The notes under the pieces were generated by a model. It did no database searches, was not told the DNA's origin, and worked only from the letters and a program-made list of their open reading frames with translations. From contig JAVTLE010000001.1 of NCBI GenBank assembly GCA_033439295.1, positions 372,001-436,000 on the forward strand: 64,000 bases of DNA, given 5' to 3'. A program made the position numbers and the translations under genes. The DNA is from Deuterostichococcus epilithicus. Lineage: Eukaryota > Chlorophyta > Trebouxiophyceae > Prasiolales > Stichococcaceae. This document shows positions 1 to 11,805 of this stretch, piece by piece (the first letter of the stretch is position 1; each line of letters begins with the position of its first letter).

Positions 1-119
1 TTGCCTGCCCGCATGGCGGCCACCCAACTGTGCGGGCTGTTCGGAATGGGACCAAATGGCAGCGGTCTGCAGGCTGCTAGCCTGGGTATGCAGTCCTCTT
101 CTCGAATCGGAAATAGGTA

Positions 120-161
120 CGTGGTAGGGTAGAATAGTCCCGTGGTAGGGTAGGGCAGTCC
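120..161. repeat. 21-bp direct repeat, two copies
   Basis: Two head-to-tail copies of a 21-bp unit lie at 120-140 and 141-161, differing at two positions. They sit in the 0.7-kb left flank, where I see no gene: the short open frames there have no family match and no consistent exon structure. Confidence 0.8.
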
Positions 162-707
162 GAGAGATGTTGCACTGGCGCTGTTGATGAAACAGCGTTC
201 GAACAATACTGTGAGACGAAAGTTGCAGGAGCAAGGTTGGCCACCAGCTCGCAGCCCAAAATTTGCCCCCATACCTGGGTACACCACGTGGTCGTGTGCA
301 ATGGCCCCTTCACACCACCATTGCCCAGGTCTAGCAGCAGGCACGAAACACGTAAATAACGAACCCAGTCGACAAGGTCAGTCCACAAATCAGATCTGCA
401 GTCAAGTCCTCCTGGTCATGCGCATGTTGTGCATCGCCGCAGCAGAGCCTCCTGAGGGAAAGCCCTCAGTACTCTGGCGGCACCCATTGGTCGGCCTTGT
501 CGACCCTGTCGAAGCCAGCACCTGTGAACAGGCAACATGTGCATATGTTGTGAAATGACACACACTATGAAACGCTCTGAGGATTCTTGAGCCAATTTCT
601 GCCTGTACCGTTGACAGCATCAGGCAGGCTTCGTGTCGGTCGGGGGCCGCCCGCAGGGTGATGATGCCATGAGACCACACAACTGCGCTGCCAGCCGCCG
701 TCAGCCG

Positions 708-3317
708 TCATGAACGGACATGTTTATCCGGATGTGGCCCAGCATAAGGGCACCTGGGCAAGGGCGCTGCCCACATATGCTCAATCAGCGCAGACGCACG
801 GACACTCGGACAGCCCGCACCTGAGCTGTGGATGCCACACGAGTCGCCGCCGGCGGTGTAGTTCTCGGCGTACTCGCCGCTGCGCCGCCTGCCCAGCTTG
901 TTGTCAAACACGCTGCGGCAGCGAGTGGACCCGTCCAATAGCCAGGGTAGCTTCTGAACAGTCGGCAAACACCGATGCCACAGCAGATCCAGGGCCAGGC
1001 TGATGGGCAGCTGCTGCGGCATGTGCAGGTCTGCTGTCGTTGCATGACGGTATCGCACAGCACGGTGCAGCACAGACAACGGAGAGTGCGGGGAGTGGCC
1101 CTGATGCCACTCTCACAGCGTATACAGCAGCGCACCTGAACCATGCGTAGTAGCCACCCTTCAGGCCGACGATGTGATCGTAGCCGGCCTGGAAATCCAC
1201 GACACGGCGTCAGCCACAGGACAGTGCCTGGCGATCGCATGAGCAGAGCGATCGCCCTGCTCATGCGCCTGGAGCGCCATGCTTGTGGGCGGCCGAGTGC
1301 AGGTCGCAGCATGCGGCATCCTTCGCGAGGAAGCGCCCTGGCGCCCGCCGTGGCCATCTGGCAACAAGACGATGGATGGACAAGTCGAGCGGGGTGGCAT
1401 GAAACTGAACCCTACCTCGTCGAGCTGGTCCAGCGCGTCGAACGAGTACTGGGTGCCGTTGGAGCAGCCCACCAGCAGCTTGGTGTCCGTCTTCGGAAAC
1501 CGCTTCTGCACCTGCAGATGTCACTGGGTGAAAGGCTTCAGCCAGGAATTTGCGCACTCGGCACAGGGCGAACCAGAGAATGGCGTGTGAGTTTATGATG
1601 TTGCTTTTGCGACCGGGAGTGTTGCTGCAGACCGGACCAGCCTTAAATCGTGGGCCGTCTTCATTCTCGCAAAGGCAGCCTCCAGCCGAAGCACACGGGG
1701 GCCAAGGGTGTGCGGAACCTTGGGAGTGTCACTGCTCGCCCATCGGCTTGCCCGCCCCAACGCAACGGGTGCGTGAGCACTCGACGGCCGCAAAACCCCA
1801 CCTGCTCAATGAACTTGTCGTTGGGCTCCTTCTTGGTGACCTTCTTCTTCTGCTCCGGGTCGTACTTGCGCGTCGAGTTGACGATGGGGATGTTCACCGA
1901 GCCCTGCGGGACACGAGGCCTTGCGGTCAGGCAGTGAACCTAGCGCCCATGCACTAAGGCCCGCGATCAGGATGGCCACCGAGACCTGCGCCGCACAGCA
2001 TCAGGCTCTTGCGGGAGGTGCCCAGACCCTGCCCATCCCCGTGTCGCACCCGTTGCGCGGGTCGAGCACGGTCACACCGCCCGCCGAGGCATAGCGGCAG
2101 CGTAAGAAATGTGCACCATCAGAAGGGGGCTGCGAAACCGGCCGCGCGCACCTTGACCTTGCCGATGTCCTCGTTCTCGAGCGCCGGCCGGACGTCCAGG
2201 TAGGTGTACCCGCCCTCGGAGAACAGCACCTGTGGGTTTCAGGGTATGAAGGTATTTCAGTAAGGCGCCCAGCATGCATAAGGATAGTGCCCTGAAACAC
2301 ACGACGGCTTTGCGTCAGCGTCCCGATGCCGCAGCCGCGTTGGGGGAGCCTCCCCGAAGCCGCTTCATGCCGCGGCTGCGCAACGCAGCGCGGCCGTGCA
2401 CGAGGCTGCCGCCCACAGGCACACACCCACGCCTGCGAAGACTCGCACTCGCTGTCCTGAGCGCTGCGACGGCTCCCAAGAAACCCTGAAACTCTCAGAG
2501 CTCCAGCTCACCCTGGCCTGCTCCACATCGGCGACGGCGGCTTCGGGGAACTGCTCCAGCGTCTCCGCGATGAACTGCTTGTTGGGCCACTCACGGAAGT
2601 ACTCCTCCTTGCGCTCCCCCTCGCCGTCATCGCCGCCATCCAGTGTCGCGACGCTGGAGTCGTCATCATCATCGAACATGCGGGCGCTGGCGCACACCGT
2701 CTGCGGCCAGGCGGGCAGGCGGGTCAGGGGTGTCTGTGAAACACCTCTGGATGGTCCGGAGGAGTCAGCAGGCGGGCACATACCTGCATTCAGGTCCTCG
2801 CCCCTCGAGACTTCGTGCAGGGCGTGATGCGGCTGACACTAGCGATGCGTCCATACAGTATCGTGCATGACCGATTGCGCCAGCACAGCCTGTGGCTGTG
2901 GAGAGCATGGCCCCTGGCTGGAACTCCTGACAACTCATTTTCGGCGATTTCGGCAGCGTGCGCTGCAGCGGCACGGAGGCTGGCTCTGCAAGGAGGAGAT
3001 CAGGCCAGGCGCCGATCGCCATGCGCCGGGCACAGCAGTCTGCAGATGGCTGAGTCTATCATCCATCGATGTGTCTCGACCCGGTCTGTGCGACTGCTTT
3101 GAAGGCGTCTCAAGGCCGGCATATGGAAGCGCGACGGCCTCGCTGACGATGCATGGCACACCTTGCTGATGTGCTGGGCGCGGCGCTGCTGGTGCACTCG
3201 GAGACCTGCACCATGGAATGCGCTGGCGCCCAGAGGCAGTTTTGTGGTCGGAGCGGCGATCCGCCCGGAGGTGGAGGCCGCCGGCACCGTGCGGGTGCAA
3301 TTGGCGAGGGCGGACAT
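708..3317 (-). CDS. Plastid-targeted rhodanese-like (sulfurtransferase) domain protein
   Basis: Seven exons join in frame on the minus strand: 3317-3162, 2700-2512, 2229-2152, 1903-1802, 1511-1416, 1188-1136 and 915-708, giving about 293 residues. The first 50 residues are rich in Ala, Ser, Thr and Arg with few acids, as in a chloroplast transit peptide. An acidic stretch (MFDDDDD) follows, then one rhodanese fold. TYLDVRP is the conserved strand with the Asp. LLVGCSNGTQYS carries the catalytic-loop Cys (CxxGT), and GLKGGYYAWF is the C-terminal signature. Single-domain plastid rhodaneses of plants (STR family) are the nearest relatives I know; the acceptor of the transferred sulfur is unknown for most of them. 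The 3' end is uncertain: I read through to the stop at 708, but a donor at 820 could splice to a further exon. It is divergent from the next gene. Confidence 0.85.
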
Positions 3318-4561
3318 GCTGGATGGGCTGAAGATTCTAGCAACCCCTGGATAACTTACTCAGCCCGATCTGGCGAAGGGACGGCGACGCAGTGCCACCC
3401 GATCGTAGAGTTAGTGTGTGGCACGACAGGCAACTTGGCGCGGCGGCAGCGATGCTGGAAGAGTTTTCGTGGATGCGGGCCTCAGCCTGTGATCCATGAC
3501 CTGCGGGCCGTATCGACCCTTGGGTGACTGATCGGAACTAAGCCTGCCGTGAACTTGAGAGTCACGGCAAGGGAAAGCGAAATGCGAAGTCCACCGCCGG
3601 GAGCTGCGGCCAGTACGCCGCGCACAGGTACACAGGAAGACGGGTGGGTCGGAGACATGCCGGGCAGCCTGGAGGAAAACCGCAGGCGCCGTTGCCGGAG
3701 TGTTTGAGCCGTCAGGTTGCCGACTTCAGGTGCACATCCGTCCGAGTAACCTCAGCTGAGGCAGACGCAGCCGTCCGACAGCTGTTGCCGCTGCAACTGT
3801 GTGCCTTGAGAGGCTACAGGCCTATGGTACCACTCGGATGGGGTTTCGACTTGCAAGCGATCAGTGCAATCAGCGGTGCGCGCCAAGACAAGGCAGGGTT
3901 TGCGCACACACGCTCGGCGCGGGGTTGCTGGGGGCGCAAGGGTCGTGTGATCGCAGGTATCGTCGAGCCGCCTTCGGGCAGCCCGCTGGTTTGCCCAGCT
4001 AGGGCGGTCTGGGCTGCGGGACGCTTCTCGGACAAGAGTTTCAAAAGTCGCGTGGGCGAGCTGGGTCCAGCTGTGTGCTGTGGGCCCGGTGTCTATTTGT
4101 GTGTCTCTCCGGGAATTCAAGTGTCTACTGTCAGGGCTGCCGCGTCAGCCGCAATCTCCCACGCGAGTTGGTTAGTCCAGTGCACTGTGTTGCACTGCGC
4201 TGGGTTATGACAGCAGCAATGCGTCAGTGGGTGCGTCCGTTACATCTCAGATGCATCGCGGCCATGCACTTCGTTTGGTAGGCGTGCATCCTTTCCCGAA
4301 CAGAGCTTCTCCCAACACATCTGGGGCTGTTCTCTCAGCTGCTGCTCACCAGGTGCTGCCTGCATTTGACGAGCCTCCTGGCCCGCATCGTTCCTCTCGG
4401 TCGTTGTGTATGTCCAGCCGGACTCTTGGCCACTACTGCCGACAGACTTGGAGGTTCACTCCTGCTCATGCCTGAGCTGTTGAAGCTCGCCTGCAGGCAC
4501 CATCGTCAGCAGGAGCAAATCAACAAGCAGGCAGGCAGACATTACGACAAGGCAGCCGGCG
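3318..4561. other. Divergent intergenic region
   Basis: This stretch separates the starts of two divergently read genes, so both promoters should lie here. The longest frame (3644-4210, plus) has biased composition, no recognisable motif and no splice partners. I see no gene, RNA or repeat that I can support. Confidence 0.5.
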
Positions 4562-7500
4562 ATGCCGGCCAAGGCAGCCAGCGCTGCGGCGCCGGACGAC
4601 ACAGACTGGAGCACTGCCAGCGGCCGCGCCCGTGGCAGCCGCAGCACCAATGAAAGCAGCAGAAGCGCCCCCGCAGGCAAGGCGGTGATGGACCTTTCAT
4701 GCGTGGCCAAGCTGCTGCATCGCGCACTGGGACAGCCAGTTTGCTGCTTGAGTGTAATCTGAATCAAATTAGATGGGTTGACTACTGGACCCACAAGCTG
4801 CTCACCAGCTGCGCTGTGCCCTCACAGCAGGCGGCGCGTCATCAGCGTCGTTAGACCCCGCAGTCGCGAAGGAGATGGAAGCCCTGGCCCGGGGCGGTGT
4901 CCTCTCCCGAGCAGACTTCAACGAGCGGGTGCGCTCGCATGCGTCAGAGTCTGCGTGATCCTTTCTGCAGGGTGTCGCCTGATGCACTGCAGGGCCTTAC
5001 CGCTGCACCGATACCGCTCTCGCAGGTCCTTGAACCTGTGGTACCCGCCGTGTCTGCTGCAGCTCACGCAACCCTCTCCCTGGGCTTGATGCCGGCAGGA
5101 ACGTCAGAAACCCTGACAATGCGGAGTGTGCTCCAACTGCACCGTGCGTCTGCTCCACTGCTGGCGCAGGTCGTGGACGCACTGAGGTGTCTACCACAGG
5201 AGGCGGCGCTGCGAGCGCTCAACCACCTGGCACAGGCGGTGTCCAGCATTCAGATCAGCACCGTCCGCAGGTAGGCTGTCGAGTGCATGCACCCAGGCCT
5301 CGGCCAGCTCAACCCTGCCGTGGAGACCTGCACAGTGCAAACTCTGAACTGAGACTGACCTTTGCCGTGCATTGCACCGGCTCTGGCACCTGATGTGACA
5401 CTCAAGCGGGCTGCTGACCCGGGATTTGTGTCCTTGCAGTGTGCCGGCGTACATCATGTCGATAATTGCAAAGCACCAGCCAGGACGCGAGGGGCGCCTT
5501 CGGGACCCTCCACGTGCGCTGCCGCTTGAGCCACACGCCTGTCTGCAGTCTGCTTCGATGTCAACTCTGTGGCTCATGCTGTGACACAACAATTCATAGT
5601 GCTACTCTCAGCAGCAAAGCGGCCTTTGCCCAACCTGATGCCGGCAGCGCATTTGCCATCCTGATGTCTTCCCTCTCTCTCGCCTCCGCACAGCGGCGGC
5701 GCCCGCGGCGGCGCCGACACCGCCGCCGCCGGTGCAGCAGCCGCCGCCCAAGCCGGCGGCGCCGTCGCACTCGCACACCAACTCGTCGGCGGGCTCTGCG
5801 TCCGCCAACGGCGGCGGCGCGCTGGAGCCGCAGGTCGACAAGCAGCTGGACTTTGTAGTTTCTGCCGGGCTGCTACAGCGAGACGACTTCAACGACCGTA
5901 TCATGGCGGCGCTGCGCGGCATGCAGGTGGATCTCGCACAGCTCTCATGCTTCAGCCGGTAGACGTTGCATGCTGCAGGTGTGCCGGGCGGGCGCCATCG
6001 CGGGATGTTGTTCTCTCGCTTCTGTTTCTCTGGCACATGTGTATGCACTGGCTGCCGGCCGCATTGCTCTCGAGGTGCAGGACAGCTGTGCGCCGGCCAG
6101 TCGCGGGACGCAACGCCCGACCAGACGTCCCCCTGGTTCGCCGCTGAGTCGCCCCGGCCGAGGCGCAGTTGCCGGTCCGAACAGCGCTCACGCCCTGCTG
6201 CGCTCGTGTGCCGCAGCCGGAGCGCGCGGTGCGAGCGCTGCAGTACCTGAGCCGCGCGGTGTCGGCAGAGCAGCTCAGCGGCGTCCGCAATGTGGGCGCC
6301 TACGTGATGGCAATGATCACGGACCCACGGCACGCGCGGGAGCCGGGACCCCGCGACCGCGATCGCGACGGCGGCGGCGGGGGCGGGNGGGGGGCACCAC
6401 CGCGAGGGCCGCGGCGCCCGCGGCGGCGGCCATGGCCGGGAGAGCCGGCGAGGGGACAGGTGGGGTGGATCTGTCTTCACCCTTGCATCGTGTTTGCACC
6501 ATCACTCTGCCTGGCGGTCCCCAGCCGCCGCTTGCAGGCTTTCGATGTGTCCTCCAATGTCATTGTCAGCATGGCTGTGATCTGCGTTACTCGTCACATT
6601 CGATGCGCACTCACCCTCTGCCTGTCGTCGGCCAGGTCGCAGAGCGGTGGGCAGGGAGGCACATCAGGGGCGCCCAGCCCCGCCAAGCAGCCGAGCGGCG
6701 CGGCGTCGGCAGCGCCGCCCAAGCGCCGCCCCGCCGCCCAAGGCGGCCGTGCCCGCCGGCCCGCCGCCGCCGCAGCCACCGCGGCTGAGCTCGAACCCAC
6801 CCAGCGGCCAAACATGGGCGGCGCGGCTCAGGGGCCAAGTGAGCGCCCCGCCGGCAATGCAGGCGGCTGCTCCTCAGCCGTCCGAGCCGCAGCAGCCGCC
6901 ACAGCAGCAGGGGCAGGCGCAGCAGCAGCATCAGCAGACGCCTCCGCAGCAGCAGCAGCAGCAGCAGGTGCACCAGCTGCCGCCGGCACAGCAGCCGATC
7001 GGCAGCCAGGTGCCCGCAGACCCGGCCCCGGGCGGCGCATCGCCACGGGAGCCCGTGCCCTCAACAGCAAGAGGGCCGCCCAGCCCCGCCGTCGCGGCGC
7101 CCAACCCGGCGACGGACCCAGTGCTGGAGAACTTTGGCGGGCCGCGCTCGTCGCAGGCCGCCGCAGCCGCGGCATCCGCGCTGGCGGCAGCGCAGGCGGC
7201 GCCGGCGGCGCAGCCTCAGGGCGGCGCGGCGCCGCAGCAGGCGCCGTCAGGCGCACCGTCCGCCGGCGGCGTGGAGCTCACACAGGNGCTCATCGACGCT
7301 GTGCTCACGCACCTGAACAGGAACGGGGGCGCCGCCGCCGACCCTGAGGCCGCGATTGCCGCAGCAAGCGCGGCGGCCGCGTCTGGCTTTGCCACCTCGG
7401 CACCGTGGCCCGTGGCGTCAGCGGCGCAGGGCACAGCGCCCGCTGCGCAGCTGCAGCAGGCGCAGCTCGCGGCGAGCGCCGCTGCGAATGGCCCCTCGCA

Positions 7501-8329
7501 ACTGCAGCAGCAGGCGGCGCAGCCGCTGCAGCAGGCGCAGCGGCAGCACGGCTCCAGCGCGAGCCTGTCCGGATCCAGCACTGAGCTGCCTGGTGGCAGC
7601 ATGCAGGCGCTGCTGCAGCTGCAGCAGCAGGCCGCAGCTGCCGCACAACAGCAGCAGCAGGCGGCCCAGCAGCAGCAGCAGGCGGCCCAGCAGCAGCAGC
7701 AGCAGCTGCAGGCGTCGCAGTCATACAATGCGCTGGCGCCGACGTCAAGCGGCGTCGCGTATCCCCAATCGCTGCAGACGGCCGCGAGCCTGCCTGGCTC
7801 ACTTGGCTTTGCGGCGCAGCGCGCCAACCAGTTTGGCGCCGCACAGCGGCAGGCATCAGGGGGCGCTGGCTTTGCAGCATCGTTCCCCCAGCAGCAACAG
7901 CCGCAGCAGCAGGGGCTCGCCCCTGGCGGCAGCCAGCCGCAGACACCCAAGTCCCCAGGGTCCTCGAGCAGCCAGCCAATGTACAGGGCGGCTTCGGCAG
8001 ACTGGCCGGCAGCGGCGCAGCAGCAGCCGCAGCACCACCAGCAGCAGGGGCAGGCCATGCCGCAGGCCAACGGCATCTCATATGAAGGCCCCCAGCAGCA
8101 ACACAAGGTGTGCTTCTTCCCACGGTCAGTTTCAGCTGGCCGCTGCACGTCGAGCGCCTGTGCATGCAATGCCCCAGATTCGATGTAGGTTCCAGGCTGT
8201 CATGTGGCGCTGCTCCTGAGTGGAACCACTCTGTGCTCCTTTTGTGCTGCTACTTGACCTTCCGAGGCGTTCCGAGCAGTACGAGGCCCCAGGATCGACC
8301 TCCTGCCCATCGTTGGTGCAGAGCGCGCT

Positions 8330-8363
<34 letters not shown>

Positions 8364-10944
8364 GCAGCGCAGGCGGCGCAGCAGGCCGCCCACACCAACC
8401 AGCAGCAGCAGCCCACCCCGCAGCAGCAGCAGCTGCTGCAGCTGCAGCAGCAGGCCAGCGGCATGAACCCGGCGCTGCTGCAGCAGGCTATGGGCGCGAC
8501 GCAGCAGATGACGCCGCAGCAGCAGGCGCAGGCGAGCCCTGTTCCATGCATGTCCTTGCGCCGACACGACACCAGCACGACATGAGGCATCCGCGTGCAG
8601 CGGCAGTGCCAGATTCGACAAGCACTGCTGCAGCGCATTCACTTGCCCGGTGCTGCAGTTCGGACGCGCAATGAATGCGCACTGCATGGCACACGCGGCA
8701 GTTACACGGGGCAGGCATGCAGGCGCCTGGCTTTCGATCTGCTGTCGATGGCAACTTGAATTGACGTTTGCTTCGTGATGTGTCGCTGTGCAGGTGGCGG
8801 CCATGTACGGTGCGGTGGCGGGGCAACAGGATGCCAACGCCGAGATGCTGCGCGCATATCAGGTAACAAATTTTTTAGGGTTTCAGGGTTTGTATGCCTG
8901 CTGCTTTCAGCAGCCAGCCAGCGCGGCAGCGCCCTCTGCTCCTCACGCGCCAAGCCGCACCGGAGCAGAGCACGCAGCTGAGCCGCCGTCGCAGAGACTG
9001 CGCCCTCTCAACTTGTCTGCTCCCGCCTCAGAGTGGGGCAGTCGCCAGTTGCCAACTGCCTGTGTCATGGCAGGCCATGCTGAGTGACGGCCGCTCATGG
9101 AGCGCTCCCTTCCTCGTCTGAGCCACTGAACCCTGGACTCGGCGCCCGCAGATGGCTGTGCAGCTGGGACACGCCGGCATAGACATCAATGCCGTGCTGG
9201 CAGGGCGGCAGGCGCTGCCGCCGCAGCTGCAGCAGCAGGCCTCTGGCGGCGTGCCGCCGCCGCATGCGGCGCGGCTGTCGAACGGTGGTCTGCCGCAACA
9301 GGCGCCGCCGCAGGGCCAGGGCTGGCAGGGCCAGGTCGCGGCGCTCAACCCTGGCTCGCGGGAGTTCCGGCCCGGGCAGCAACAGCTCAACGCACGTGGC
9401 ATGGTGGGTGTCATTCACACATGCTGTTTCGTCCACACTCCTGCGAAGTGCCATGGCCTGACCAGGGGTTCAAGACGCCTCGGAGGGCGGGAACCTGGCC
9501 GCACTCCGAGCTGCGAGGCACGGAGCCTTCCACAGGCTCGCAGGGCAGGTTGCTCACATGCTACCCCGCGTGGCTGAAGTGCCGTGCCAGTCCCTGCCGC
9601 TCAGCAGCCAACCCCGGTGAAATCTTATATGCCGTCATGCCTGCAGACGGGCAGCCCATCGGGTTTCCAGCAGCCGACGCCATACCAGGCGCCGGGCCAA
9701 TGGCCGGCGCACAGCCAGGCGCCCGGCGGCGGCGGCTACCAGCCGTTCGGCGGGTCCGCGGCCCCGGCGGCGGCAGCGCCGGCGGCGGCGGCGCCCCAAA
9801 CGGCTGGGCCGGCGCTGGCGGCCCGCAGCAGCAGCAGCAGCAGCAGCGGCCGGCGCCGCCGCAGGCATGGGGCCCGGCTTCCGGCAGCAGCCGGGCCCCG
9901 TCGCCGCGCCGGGCGCCGGCATATACGCTGGCGCACAGTCCGGCGGCAGCAGCCTCGGCGGCGGCNNCACGTGGGCGCCCGGCGGTGGCCGCCGCGGCGG
10001 CGGCGCCATCGGCCCGGCGCCCGGGCACCTGCCGCCTGGCCAGGGCGGCTTTGGCGGCGGCTCGCAGCATGCGCCGCACCAGCAGCACTCGCAGCCGCAC
10101 GGCGGTGTCGGGCAGGCCTTCCAGCCGGGCGCCGGCCACGGTCCCCGCGGCCGCTCCGACAATGCGCTCAACCTGTCCGCGCAGCAGCTGCAGCACCTGT
10201 CCGCCAACAGCGCGCTGCACCAGGGCCGCCAGCAGCCGTACGGCCAGCAGCAGGTGCGAGGGCGCAGGCCCCCCTGACCCTCCTGCGCTGGCGCCGTCAT
10301 GGAGGCCGCCATTCGGACCCCGCACCTGCCCTGGTGCACACTGCGGGGTGTGCATGCACCCGTCCGGGTGTGCTGCCGGTGTCGAGCGGGACCATGGATG
10401 ACCTTCCTCGCCTCTGGCGACGAAGCCGTCAGTGTCTCCAGGCTTCACACCTGATGGCCTCGACCTTTTGCGACCGCAGGCCCCCCAGCGCAGCCTGCCT
10501 GGTGCCGGCCAGGGCTACGGCGGCGCCGACGCCAAGGCCTTCCAGCGGGCTGCGGCGGCGGAGGAGGCGCAGGAGGAGGACGCGCTGCTGTCCGAGGTCA
10601 CCTCCCTCAAGACGTGCGCTGCCCCGTCCTTCCTGCTTCCTGCCTTCCTGCCCTGCTTTCCTCCCTGTCTGCCTCCCTCGGAGGCGCAGGAGGAGGACGT
10701 GCTGCTGTCCGAGGTCACCTCCCTCACGACGTGCGGTTGTTTTACCCCTTTCATGCTGTTTCTTTTGCTTCCTACTGTTTCTTCAGCCTGGGCCGCCCTC
10801 CGCACGGCCATCCCTTCACGTGACCTGGCCCCTGCCTCGGTGTCGGTGTCCGGCGGCGGCAGTGTCAGCTGAGCGACAATCAGGCTGGTTCCCTGCCCTT
10901 GCAGCGCTGTGATGCGCCTGCTGATTGCTCGTTGCAGGTGGTAG
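4562..10944 (+). CDS. hnRNP-Q acidic-domain-like protein with long Gln/Pro/Ala-rich tail
   Basis: The N-terminal exons join cleanly: 4562-4676, 4831-4928, 5170-5270, 5440-5513, 5694-5926, 6217-6459. They encode two copies of a helical module of about 70 residues. Copy 1 has GGVLSRADFNER ... LNHLAQAVSSIQIS ... VPAYIMSIIAK; copy 2 has AGLLQRDDFNDR ... LQYLSRAVSAEQLS ... VGAYVMAMI. This matches the acidic domain at the N-terminus of hnRNP Q/R (a protein- and RNA-binding helical unit). A huge low-complexity region follows, in exons 6643-8107, about 8281-8531, 8792-8862, 9151-9402, about 9646-10254 and 10480-10615. It is packed with Gln runs, Pro, Ala and Gly, ending in an acidic AEEAQEEDALLSEV segment and a tiny last exon near 10938. 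No RRM is visible. Gln-rich tails like this are typical of RNP-granule or transcription cofactors; that role is inference. The tail shows two apparent frame changes near 6.72 and 9.85 kb, probably assembly errors. Confidence 0.75.
6940..8460 (+). repeat. CAG/GCN microsatellite-rich coding stretch (poly-Gln)
   Basis: Runs of CAG lie at about 6938-6968, 7621-7710 and 8328-8361, with interrupted CAG further on. They are translated as Gln runs in the tail of the acidic-domain protein. The reverse strand reads as Cys/Leu-rich frames, which are only shadows. Confidence 0.85.
10564..10737 (+). repeat. Partial tandem copy of an exon end
   Basis: About 55 bp from 10564-10619 reappear at 10681-10736 with only a few mismatches, an offset of 117 bp. 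The unit covers the end of the acidic exon (EAQEEDALLSEVTSL) and its GTGCG donor. The downstream copy lies in what should be the intron and keeps an open frame and a donor, so it could serve as an alternative exon end if an acceptor were available. Confidence 0.85.
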
Positions 10945-11805
10945 GTGAAGGCCGGTCGAGCCTCCACACTTCAGACAGGTGGCCATAGCCGGATGCAGGC
11001 CACCTGGCAGGGGCTGCTTTCGGGACACACCTCCTCACAAGGGGACACAGCGAGACGAGTCCGACTATCAGCAATCCGACGATCAGCACAGCCGCTGGCT
11101 CATCTGCACCTGTGCAACTGCCGCCGACAATGGGGGAGGTGGGCACTCCCCCGCCGTGGTGGCAGCCGCATCGACTCACACGAGGGCGCACCCGGCGACC
11201 GGTGCGCATTAGCAGCACTGGACATCAGACGGTCGCGGGGGCCATGAAGGCCAGAACGGCGGTCAGTCACGCCGCCTGGCAGCGCCGCCGGCAAGCAAGG
11301 GCGGCACAGACAGGGTTTCGCAACAATATTTTGGGGAGGTCCACTGGTTTCCAGCCGTACGATCTTCCCCTCGCTTGCATTGTTCAGGGCTTTCTGCATT
11401 TTGACTTCAAAGCAGTTGCTCCCTACCTAGCGATAGGAAGGTGCGTGCGCATGGCAGCGCCACTGAGGCGACTGTCCGCTAGGAGTGTGTCGTGACGCTC
11501 TCTGCAGTCCGTCATGGGGGCACAGCTGCTTGGGACGCCTCTCATGCAGCCGGCTCTCGCAGCGGGCCAAACAACGTTCGTTGAAGCCGTGTGGCGCCTG
11601 CCCTTGTGGCTGTTGTGTCCGGGGTGAGTGTTACCTAGAAAGCATCTCGTGTGCTTGGTGACGGACACGACACCGTGTCTCCTTCTCTTTCCAACTTTGT
11701 AACCAGGCATCAATCACGGGTTCAAACATGCTCAACCATCACACTCTGCTACGATTGCATCCTCACTGATGCACATCCTCTACGTTTGTTTCCATTGCCA
11801 CTGCT
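10945..11805. other. Convergent 3' intergenic region
   Basis: The region lies between the 3' ends of the Gln-rich gene (+) and the deaminase gene (-). It holds no recognisable coding exon, and the short frames here are not alignable to anything I know. Confidence 0.45.

Noticed and set aside
1209-1265. Inverted repeat around GCGATCGC/GAGCAG words
   Set aside because: Short, inside an intron of the rhodanese gene, and not a plausible operator or terminator in a eukaryotic nuclear gene.
3644-4210. 188-codon plus-strand frame
   Set aside because: No known motif, irregular composition and no splice partners; long chance frames are expected in GC-rich DNA.
5608-6480. Minus-strand open frame of 290 codons
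   Set aside because: It lies opposite well-supported plus-strand exons of the acidic-domain protein and crosses their introns; composition is Arg/Pro/Ala noise.
7216-8169. Cys-rich minus-strand frame of 317 codons
   Set aside because: It is the reverse complement of CAG repeats that encode Gln on the plus strand.
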